A DNA stretch of 11,285 nucleotides from Pseudomonadota bacterium (GTDB taxonomy: Bacteria > Pseudomonadota > Alphaproteobacteria > Ferrovibrionales > Ferrovibrionaceae), in NCBI GenBank assembly GCA_023434425.1, contig JAEYSS010000242.1, positions 1-11,285 of the forward strand, read 5' to 3'. This document shows positions 5,831-11,285 of this stretch, in pieces (within the stretch, counting starts at the first letter, position 1; every line of letters begins with the position of its first letter). Under the pieces are notes generated by a model. That model made no database searches, was not told where the DNA came from, and was given only the letters and a program-made list of their open reading frames with translations. Made by a program: the position numbers and the translations under genes.

Positions 5831-8506
5831 ATGACGGCTGGGTCTGCCGGCGCAGACGCGGGAATGCGGATGAAAGCTAGACCTGAGTGGCCCATCGGCA
5901 AACTCGCCATCGGTATTCCGGCGGCGCTGGGCCTGCTCATTCTTGCCCTGGTGGCCTATTCCATTCACGCCGAGTATCGGCGCAGCACCGAGAAGGCTTT
6001 CGCGGAAGCCGCCACCATCGCCGATCTGATCGCCGAATATACCGGCGGTGTGATCGACACGGCGGACCAGGCGATTGCCGGGATCGCCGGTCGCATCGAT
6101 CCCGCGCGACTGCAGGATGACAGCTACAACGACACCGCGCATGAGATCCTGACCAGCCCGCTGGTCGTGTCGCAGGGTGTCTATGCCTATTACATCCTGG
6201 ACGCGGATGGCATCAGTCGCCTGTCCTCCCGCGCACCCAGGGAGGCGCCGGTCGATTTCTCCGACAGCCCCGCTTTCCTCGCGCTGAAACGTGATCCCGA
6301 TCAGGGACTGTTCATCAGCGATCCGGTCAAAGGCCGGGCCGGGCCGGCCAGGGATCGCTGGGTTCTGCAGGTCGGCAGGGCGCTGAACAGCACGGATGGC
6401 ACATTTGCCGGCATCGTGGCCGCCGCCATCTCGATCGAGGCACTGCATGAAACCTTCAGCCTGGTGCGGATCGGTCCGCGCAGCCTGATCAGCCTGATTC
6501 ATGACGACGGGCATATCGTCGTCACCTCGCCATATAACGAGACGCGGATCGGTTACGACCTGAGCAACGAGCCGGAATTCCGTGCGCATCGACCGTCGCA
6601 GCCGACCGGCGCGTTCATATCGAAGACCGAGATCGAAGGCGCCACGCGCCTGTCGGCCTATCGCAAGGTTCCAGATCGGCCATTCCTGATCTATGTCGGC
6701 TTCGCGGTCGACGATGTTCTGGCGCAGTGGCGGGCGTCCACCATTCGTGAAACCGGGCTCGCGGTTGTTCTGATTCTGGTGGTGATTCTGCTCGCCGCGG
6801 TGCTGGCCCGTTCGGCCGGGCGCGGGCGCGCTGAAGTCAGCAAGAATCGCGCCCGGCTCAATCGCATGGTTGTCGCCTCTGGCGAACTGATCATGATCCA
6901 CGATCTCGACACGCTGCTGCGCAGCACCGCCAGGCTCTGCCGCGATCTGGTCGGATCGCATCTCTGTGCCGTGTCGCTCGTGCTGGATGGCATTCCGACC
7001 CGCCATGTCACCGATATGTCCGACAAATACGCCGCCTGGCGGGACTACAGCATGAAGCCGACCGGCGCGGGCATTTACAGCCTGGTCAGCGCCGAGAACC
7101 GTCCGATGCGACTGACGCAGCAGGAACTGGAAGCGCATCCGGCCTGGCGCGGTTTTGGCAACCAGGCAAAGGTGCATCCCCCGCTGCGGGGCTGGCTGGC
7201 CGTGCCGCTGATCGGCACGGGCGGCGGCAATCTCGGCGTGATCCAGCTCTCGGACAAATATGCCGGCGAGTTCAGTGCCAGCGACGAGGCCGTGCTGATG
7301 CAGATCGGTCAGGTGGCGGCAGCGGCGGTGCAAAGCATCCACTTGCTTGAAGCGATCGACCAGACCCGCCAGGCCGCCGAGCGTACGGCGATGGAGGCTG
7401 AACAGGCCCGGAATGAAATCGAGTCCATCTTCCGTTCGATGTCGGATGCGTTTTTCAGCGTCGACCGCGACTTCCGCGTCACCTATCTGAATCCCAGGGG
7501 AGAGGCTTTCCTGGGGTGGACAGCCGAAGCGCTGGTGGGCCGAAATTTGTGGGAGGCTTTCCCCGAAGCGCGCGAGACCGTGCTGTGGAAGGAATACCAC
7601 GCCGTCATGCAGAATCGGAAAACGGCAGAACTGACCATGCACTACCCGCCGCTCGGCAAGTGGTTTGAAATCCGCGCCCAGCCGCATCAGGGCGGCATGT
7701 CGGTTTACTTCCGCGATGTCACCGACCGCCGCCTGGTGGAGGAACAGCTGCGCGAAGCCCAGAAGATGGAAGCGATCGGCCAGCTGACTGGCGGCGTGGC
7801 GCATGATTTCAACACGCTGCTCACCGTCATCCTGGGCAATACCGATACGCTGGTGAACCGGCTGGCCGACGAGCATCTTCGACGGCTGGCGGAACTTGTC
7901 CAGGCTGCCGCCGAAAAGGCCGCCGACCTGACGCAGAGCCTGCTGGCCTTTGCGCGCCGGCAGGTTCTGACGCCGGAACCGGTCGATGTGGCGCGCAAGC
8001 TGAAGCTGTTGTCACCGCTTCTGCTGAGCGTGCTGGAACCGGCGATGGAGCTGGAGGTGACGTCGGATCCCGACCTGCCGCAGGCGCTTGTCGATCGTCA
8101 GCAGTTCGACACCGCAGTCCTGAATCTGGTGATCAATGCACGCGACGCGATGCGCACCGACGGCAGGATCGCCGTCACCGCGAAGCTCGCGCATCTGAGC
8201 AGGCGCCAGCTCGGTCCGAATTCCGATCTCGCCCCCGGCAACTACGTGGCTATCGCGGTTCGCGATACCGGTTCCGGCATGTCTCCGGAAGTGCTGCAGC
8301 GCGCCTTCGAGCCCTTCTTCACCACCAAGGAGGTCGGCAAGGGCACCGGTCTCGGCCTCAGCATGGTCTACGGCTTCATCAAGCAGTCGCGCGGCCATGT
8401 CAGCATAGACAGTGCGCTGGATGCCGGAACCACGGTGACGCTGTATCTGCCCTGTGCGGACGCGGCAGCCGTGCCTACAGCCCGCGATACAGATCGTCCA
8501 GATTGA
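5831..8506 (+). CDS. Membrane sensor histidine kinase: Cache (PDC) - GAF - PAS - HisKA - HATPase
   Basis: An 891-residue sensor kinase. TM1 is at about 25-45; residues about 48-305 form a periplasmic PDC/Cache sensor of the kind shared with diguanylate cyclases (VDFSDSPAFLAL, GLFISDPVKGRAG, DGTFAGIVAAAISIEAL, SLIHDDGHIVVTSP); TM2 is at about 308-328. In the cytoplasm follow a GAF domain (about 340-515), a PAS domain (about 530-645) and the kinase core. H658 in GGVAHDFNTLL is the phospho-accepting His. The ATP-binding boxes are intact: N769 in VINARDAM, D812 in DTGSGM, FEPFFTTK, and GTGLGLSMVYG at 838. NtrB-like kinases with this core often carry a C-terminal receiver; here it is absent, and a CheY-like receiver is encoded by the converging operon. 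Start codons at 5864 and 5870 are also possible; none has a strong Shine-Dalgarno. The 3' end overlaps the converging gene by 32 bp. Confidence 0.95.
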   Translation: MTAGSAGADAGMRMKARPEWPIGKLAIGIPAALGLLILALVAYSIHAEYRRSTEKAFAEAATIADLIAEYTGGVIDTADQAIAGIAGRIDPARLQDDSYNDTAHEILTSPLVVSQGVYAYYILDADGISRLSSRAPREAPVDFSDSPAFLALKRDPDQGLFISDPVKGRAGPARDRWVLQVGRALNSTDGTFAGIVAAAISIEALHETFSLVRIGPRSLISLIHDDGHIVVTSPYNETRIGYDLSNEPEFRAHRPSQPTGAFISKTEIEGATRLSAYRKVPDRPFLIYVGFAVDDVLAQWRASTIRETGLAVVLILVVILLAAVLARSAGRGRAEVSKNRARLNRMVVASGELIMIHDLDTLLRSTARLCRDLVGSHLCAVSLVLDGIPTRHVTDMSDKYAAWRDYSMKPTGAGIYSLVSAENRPMRLTQQELEAHPAWRGFGNQAKVHPPLRGWLAVPLIGTGGGNLGVIQLSDKYAGEFSASDEAVLMQIGQVAAAAVQSIHLLEAIDQTRQAAERTAMEAEQARNEIESIFRSMSDAFFSVDRDFRVTYLNPRGEAFLGWTAEALVGRNLWEAFPEARETVLWKEYHAVMQNRKTAELTMHYPPLGKWFEIRAQPHQGGMSVYFRDVTDRRLVEEQLREAQKMEAIGQLTGGVAHDFNTLLTVILGNTDTLVNRLADEHLRRLAELVQAAAEKAADLTQSLLAFARRQVLTPEPVDVARKLKLLSPLLLSVLEPAMELEVTSDPDLPQALVDRQQFDTAVLNLVINARDAMRTDGRIAVTAKLAHLSRRQLGPNSDLAPGNYVAIAVRDTGSGMSPEVLQRAFEPFFTTKEVGKGTGLGLSMVYGFIKQSRGHVSIDSALDAGTTVTLYLPCADAAAVPTARDTDRPD

Positions 8507-9860
8507 ATCGCAGCATGCGGCCGGGCAGGTCGCTCGGCTGGTACACGCCTTCGCCGTCCACCCATTCGAAGCCGGCTGCAATCGCCGACAGAACCTGCGC
8601 GCGATTGGTCAGTCCGTGCACGTAGCAGCGCAACCCCACCTGCGTGGCGCGCTCGACGAAATCGTTCATCATCTGGATGCGGGTTTCGTCGCTCGATGTA
8701 TGGCCCGACAGGCAGAAGCCGACGCCGCCCAAGCCGATCCCGGCCATCTGCCCGAAATTCCGGAAGTCCGGCGGCAGGCGCACGATCATATTGCGGCAGA
8801 AGGGTGCCAGCGCCGAGCGGATGTCGATCAGCCTGCTTTGCGGCGCGCCCTCCGGCAGGCCATCGAGCTCGAAAATCAGCAGCTGCCGGATCGGGTCCGG
8901 AATGTCGCGGCACAGGTGAATGTAGGCCTCGCGGTTGGTGCGGCTGGCCAGGGTTTCGAAATGAATCGGCCAGCACAGCAGCACCCGGTTGCCCTGGGCA
9001 ATGCCGCTCGAAAGATCGCGCAATGCGCTGCGGGCCACGAAGATATCGAACTCCACCGGCGACAGCGCGTGCGAATATTCTTCGCGCAGGGCGCTGTCGG
9101 TAATCCGGTTCTTGAAGATGTTCTCGCCGCTCGCCGTGGCGAAGTAATTCGCAATCGCCTTGTGCCGCAGATTCCACATCGGACGATACATGATGCGGAT
9201 CGTCGCCAGTGCAGTCGCCTTGTCGTACTGGGCGAATGAAAAATCCGGCAGTTCCTCGTCGGCAAACGGATCCTCGGGTGTCGCGCCTGCAGCCGCGGCG
9301 CGCTTTGTCGGCCCGCCCGCGCCCGTAATCGGGTTCTCTGCTGTCAGTCGCTGGATCAGATCCTTCTTGTTGACGACGTTGAACAGCAGGGAGCCGTCGG
9401 TTTCGAACACGCCGGTGCTGACCTCGGTTGCTTCGGCCACGAAATTCTCGCCGAGCAGGCGTCGGGCGATCTCGTCGGCAATCTCGTGGCAGCGCAGCTG
9501 CGCCTGTTCCGCGGTCAGCGTGGAGAAGATGACCAGGAAGGACAGATCGTCGTAACGGGTGAAGACATCGTCGGGGCCGCAATGCTTCTGAATGGCCTTC
9601 TGGGCAACGTCCTGGGCGCGCTCGGAAATGCGTTGCCATTCGCTGTCGCCGAGATGCGAGCGGATTTTCTGCATGCCGATCAGGTGGATGTTGCCCGACA
9701 ATACCGCGCGCCGTTCCCACAGGATGCGGTCCAGCCGGTGCAGCAGGGCATCGGTTTGTGCGGTGTCGGACCGCGCCGGCGGGCGGCGGTCGCGATGTGC
9801 ATCCGGAATGTCGGGCGGATCGTCGCCGAACAGACTGCGCAGGTAGTCGCCCAGCGCCAT
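8475..9860 (-). CDS. Degenerate GGDEF-EAL-like protein, probably catalytically inactive
   Basis: A 461-residue cytoplasmic protein. Residues about 35-170 read like a worn GGDEF domain: where an active diguanylate cyclase has RYGGDEF, this has RYDDLSF (102-108). A linker of about 45 residues rich in Gly/Ala/Pro follows. Residues about 217-450 resemble an EAL domain in order and spacing (IRIMYRPMWNLRHKAIANYF at the start, LLIFELDG at 327-334, FVERATQVGLRCYVHGLTNR at 401-420, AAGFEWVDGEGVYQP near 428-442), but the EAL signature, the DDFGTG loop and the EGVET-type residue are all replaced (HGLTN for EGVET). So it should neither make nor hydrolyse cyclic-di-GMP, although nucleotide binding cannot be excluded. 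It is translated from a TGATG overlap with the upstream receiver gene, which suggests stoichiometric production and a partner role. The domain calls rest on remote similarity seen by eye. Confidence 0.85.
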   Translation of the reverse strand: MALGDYLRSLFGDDPPDIPDAHRDRRPPARSDTAQTDALLHRLDRILWERRAVLSGNIHLIGMQKIRSHLGDSEWQRISERAQDVAQKAIQKHCGPDDVFTRYDDLSFLVIFSTLTAEQAQLRCHEIADEIARRLLGENFVAEATEVSTGVFETDGSLLFNVVNKKDLIQRLTAENPITGAGGPTKRAAAAGATPEDPFADEELPDFSFAQYDKATALATIRIMYRPMWNLRHKAIANYFATASGENIFKNRITDSALREEYSHALSPVEFDIFVARSALRDLSSGIAQGNRVLLCWPIHFETLASRTNREAYIHLCRDIPDPIRQLLIFELDGLPEGAPQSRLIDIRSALAPFCRNMIVRLPPDFRNFGQMAGIGLGGVGFCLSGHTSSDETRIQMMNDFVERATQVGLRCYVHGLTNRAQVLSAIAAGFEWVDGEGVYQPSDLPGRMLRFNLDDLYRGL

Positions 9861-10234
9861 CAGACGCCCCCGGCAGGAGCGGCGTTGATCAGCGCAATCA
9901 GATCCTTCGGCAGGAATGGCTTGGCCAGCACGGTATCGGCGCCAAAGGACTTGGCATAGCCCAGCATGTCCATGTTCCGGGTGCGGCCGCCGCCGGAGAT
10001 GGCGATGATGTAGAGATCCTGCCGGGCCTTGCGCAGCAGACGGGTGAGTTCCAGCCCGTCGGTCACCGGCATCAGGATGTCGGTCACGACGATGTCGAAA
10101 GGCGCCTTTTCGAACTCTGTCAGCGCTCTTTGCCCATCCGCCACGTCGGTCACGCTGTGACCGGCGCCGCGCAGGGCCAGAACCAGGCTCTCCCGCAGCA
10201 GGTCTTCGTCCTCGACCAGAAGAATGCGCGCCAT
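9860..10234 (-). CDS. Single-domain response regulator (CheY-like receiver)
   Basis: A 124-residue protein made only of a receiver domain. The conserved residues are present: acidic cluster E8/D9/E10 in LLVEDED, phospho-acceptor D52 in VVTDILMP, S80 in AISGG, and K105 in LAKPF. No output domain follows; the C-terminus is a short AAPAGGV. It is the first gene of a two-gene minus-strand operon; its TGA overlaps the ATG of the GGDEF-EAL-like gene by one base, a sign of translational coupling. The converging gene is a histidine kinase without its own receiver, so the simplest model is phosphotransfer from H658 of that kinase to D52 here, with the signal passed to the GGDEF-EAL-like protein by contact. 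That partnership is inferred from position only. The ribosome-binding site before 10234 is weak. Confidence 0.95.
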   Translation of the reverse strand: MARILLVEDEDLLRESLVLALRGAGHSVTDVADGQRALTEFEKAPFDIVVTDILMPVTDGLELTRLLRKARQDLYIIAISGGGRTRNMDMLGYAKSFGADTVLAKPFLPKDLIALINAAPAGGV

Positions 10235-10393
10235 GCCCGATGTTCCGTCTACGTTACTTAAGAGTCGCTACGAAGCGCGGAACCTGCACCCCCGCTTGCC
10301 CCATGCAAGATATAGCATGCCGCATCCGTTATATTATGCAGGTTTTCCACTATCGCAGGTAGGTAGTTTAGCAGGGCATTCTATAGGGTCGGC
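10235..10393. promoter_or_regulatory. AT-rich control region upstream of the response-regulator operon
   Basis: This stretch has no gene and is clearly less GC-rich than its surroundings. It contains a separated inverted repeat AACCTGCA (10281-10288) and TGCAGGTT (10337-10344), with a smaller one inside, CATGC (10302-10306) and GCATG (10315-10319), and three GCAGG motifs at 10338, 10355 and 10371, spaced 16-17 bp. On the minus strand CTGTCA-N17-TACAAT (10427-10399) is a weak promoter candidate for the receiver gene, and CATAAT near 10334-10339 another possible -10 box. None is certain. Confidence 0.4.
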
Positions 10394-10422
10394 TTGATAT
10401 TGTACCCATTATGTTCTATACT
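10394..10422 (+). promoter_or_regulatory. sigma70-type promoter reading into the 10-bp repeat array
   Basis: TTGATA (10394-10399) and TATACT (10417-10422) are separated by exactly 17 bp, each differing from the housekeeping consensus at one position. Transcription would begin near 10429 and run through both flanking repeats and the array toward the WYL regulator gene. The -10 box overlaps CTGACAGG (10421-10428), the same eight bases found in the second flanking repeat. Confidence 0.6.
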
Positions 10423-10448
10423 GACAGGTATCCGGGTACTCGGAAGTC

Positions 10449-10471
10449 CCATCCTGCCAGGATCTGGCAGT
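10449..10471. repeat. Flanking direct repeat, left copy (contains perfect inverted repeat)
   Basis: This 23-bp copy matches 10621-10643 at 21 of 23 positions. Within it CTGCCAG (10454-10460) and CTGGCAG (10464-10470) are perfect reverse complements around GAT, the geometry of a dimeric repressor site. It ends 9 bp before the 10-bp array. Confidence 0.75.
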
Positions 10472-10478
10472 CGGGGCG

Positions 10479-10600
10479 GCGAACACCCACGAACGCCAGC
10501 GAACCCGTACGAAGTAAAACGAAGCGCCACGAACACCCACGAACACGCGCGAAGCGCTGCGAACCGAAACGAACGCCAGCGAACCGCAGGGAAGCTCTGC
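10479..10600. repeat. Array of twelve 10-bp units with a phased GAA[C/G] core
   Basis: From 10481 every tenth base starts GAAC or GAAG, twelve times without a break (8 GAAC, 4 GAAG). The base before GAA is C in 11 of 12 units (G before the last), and the base before that is always a purine, so the core is RCGAAS. The other four positions vary from unit to unit. Units 1 and 6 are identical (GAACACCCAC), as are 2 and 10 (GAACGCCAGC); otherwise spacers differ, so this is not a freshly slipped microsatellite. The 10-bp period is close to one helical turn and not a multiple of three, so it is not a coding signature; frames on both strands happen to stay open. It may bind a protein on one DNA face, bend the DNA, or act in the transcript; the sequence does not say which. 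Confidence 0.95.
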
Positions 10601-10620
10601 CGGTTCGGCCTGAATCCCAA

Positions 10621-10643
10621 CCATCCTGACAGGAACTGGCAGT
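10621..10643. repeat. Flanking direct repeat, right copy (imperfect inverted repeat)
   Basis: This copy lies 172 bp from the left copy, with two substitutions. The inverted repeat is CTGACAG (10626-10632) and CTGGCAG (10636-10642) around GAA, with one mismatch. It starts 20 bp after the array and its last base is the first T of a TATAAT hexamer. After the repeat both copies continue to CGGG, but here ATAAT intervenes. Confidence 0.75.
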
Positions 10644-10648
10644 ATAAT
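10643..10648 (+). promoter_or_regulatory. Perfect -10 hexamer upstream of the WYL regulator gene
   Basis: TATAAT matches the sigma70 consensus fully and lies 48 bp before the regulator's ATG, a normal distance. No acceptable -35 box is found 16-18 bp upstream, where the flanking repeat begins, so a promoter here would need an activator or be weak. A factor bound to the abutting inverted repeat would affect polymerase binding. Confidence 0.45.
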
Positions 10649-10696
10649 CGGGCAGACTGCGCTTAAGCCTTCCGCCTCCCCAGACGGGTGAAAAGA

Positions 10697-11285
10697 ATGT
10701 CCCGCGCCGAACGCCTGCTCGCCCTGATCCAGTGCCTGCGCCGCCACCGCCAGCCGGTCAGCGGCCAGAACCTCGCCACCGAACTCGGCATCTCCTTGCG
10801 CACGCTCTATCGCGACATCGCCAGTTTGCAGGCGCAGGGCGCGAGCATCGATGGCGAGCCGGGCGTCGGCTATGTGCTGCGGCCGGGCTTCATGCTGCCG
10901 CCGCTGATGTTCTCGGAAGAGGAACTGGAAGCCCTGCTGCTCGGCTCGCGCTGGGTGGCGGAACGGGCCGATGCTCGGCTCGGTGCGGCGGCGCGTAATG
11001 CGATGGCCCGCATCGGCGCGGTGCTGCCGGTCGACCTGCGCGATGCGCTCGACAGCGAGAGCCTGTTCATCGCCGGGTCGCCGCCGATTGCCGCCCGCGA
11101 TGCCGAACTGGCGACGATACGCCAGCTGATCCGCAGCGAACACAAGATGCAGATCGCTTATCGCGACGAGAACCAGCGCGACAGCAGCCGCATCGTCTGG
11201 CCGTTCGCGCTGGCCTTTTTCGAAAGCGTGCGCATGCTGGTGGCCTGGTGCGAGCTGCGCCAGGCCTTCCGGCATTTCCGCACCG
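10697..11285 (+). CDS. YafY-type HTH-WYL transcriptional regulator, 3'-truncated by window edge
   Basis: The ATG at 10697, preceded by GGTGAAAAGA, opens a frame of 196 codons that runs off the window. Residues about 1-60 form a DeoR-type winged helix-turn-helix: MSRAERLLALIQCLRRH, GQNLATELGISLRTLYRDIA, then a GEPGVGYVLRPGF wing. The next segment, PPLMFSEEELEALLLGSRWV, is the characteristic linker of YafY-like proteins. A WYL domain begins around residue 145 (HKMQIAYRDENQRDSSRIVW); the end seen here is WCELRQAFRHFRT, after which family members normally have a short tail, so roughly 30-40 residues are missing. WYL domains sense small or nucleic-acid-like ligands, and regulators of this class often control their own gene. 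The inverted repeats and 10-bp array directly upstream are therefore candidate targets, by inference only. Confidence 0.93.
   Translation, partial: MSRAERLLALIQCLRRHRQPVSGQNLATELGISLRTLYRDIASLQAQGASIDGEPGVGYVLRPGFMLPPLMFSEEELEALLLGSRWVAERADARLGAAARNAMARIGAVLPVDLRDALDSESLFIAGSPPIAARDAELATIRQLIRSEHKMQIAYRDENQRDSSRIVWPFALAFFESVRMLVAWCELRQAFRHFRT

Noticed and set aside
5825..7876. Long minus-strand frame opposite the sensor kinase gene (683 codons)
   Set aside because: No recognisable domain, His/Arg/Gln-rich composition, and it lies fully antisense to an intact kinase with all catalytic boxes.
10479..10600. CRISPR array or replication-origin iterons
   Set aside because: The units are 10 bp with only a 4-6 bp conserved core and no 25-40 bp repeats separated by spacers, no cas or rep gene is nearby, and the spacing is too short for iterons.
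10381..10620. Minus-strand frame across the 10-bp array, giving quasi-repeats of ten residues such as SWVFVALRFT
   Set aside because: A 10-bp DNA period yields a 10-residue protein period in any open frame, and another minus-strand frame here also stays open with a similar repeat. DNA phasing, not coding, explains the pattern.
10394..10648. sigma54 (-24/-12) promoter suggested by CTGGCAG motifs
   Set aside because: The TGGCA element is not followed at the right distance by a TTGCA-like box in either flanking repeat.

Overview
The window is high-GC DNA with the look of an alphaproteobacterial chromosome, possibly Rhodospirillales-like (family unproven). Pointers are a cysteine-free ribosomal protein S4, a methyl-accepting chemotaxis protein with a Pro/Ala/Lys tail ending in a CheR-docking pentapeptide, an NtrB-like sensor kinase beside a single-domain response regulator, and a Bug/TctC solute-binding protein next to a LysR regulator. 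No rRNA, tRNA, CRISPR array, transposase or phage gene was seen.

Left part (1-3134, all minus strand): a TctC/Bug-type periplasmic binding protein cut by the window edge; its probable LysR-type regulator, with a good T-N11-A dyad between the two; a 123-residue protein of unknown function; and rpsD, which has a clear promoter, a leader hairpin and a strong terminator. From 3135 to 3563 there is a gene-poor stretch containing a GC-rich simple-sequence tract and several hairpins that may form a leader for the next gene.

Middle part (3564-10234, signal transduction): a CHASE3-HAMP chemoreceptor and a membrane sensor kinase (Cache-GAF-PAS-HisKA-HATPase, no receiver domain) run on the plus strand. 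Converging on them from the minus strand is a two-gene operon, a CheY-like receiver followed, with TGATG coupling, by a protein that looks like a GGDEF-EAL fusion with its catalytic motifs lost. The kinase and this pseudo-enzyme overlap tail to tail by 32 bp. The likely reading is that kinase and receiver form a phosphorelay and that the degenerate GGDEF-EAL protein is a non-catalytic effector or scaffold.

Right part (10235-11285): a 462-bp intergenic region, then the start of a plus-strand YafY-type HTH-WYL regulator. This intergenic region holds the most unusual sequence in the window. Twelve consecutive 10-bp units share a GAA[C/G] core that recurs exactly every 10 bp, with the other positions largely variable. 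The array lies between two 23-bp imperfect direct repeats, each containing an inverted repeat. A sigma70-like promoter reads into the array and a perfect TATAAT abuts the second flanking repeat just before the regulator gene. It resembles a helically phased protein-binding or DNA-bending array, possibly controlling the WYL regulator, but its function is not known from sequence alone.
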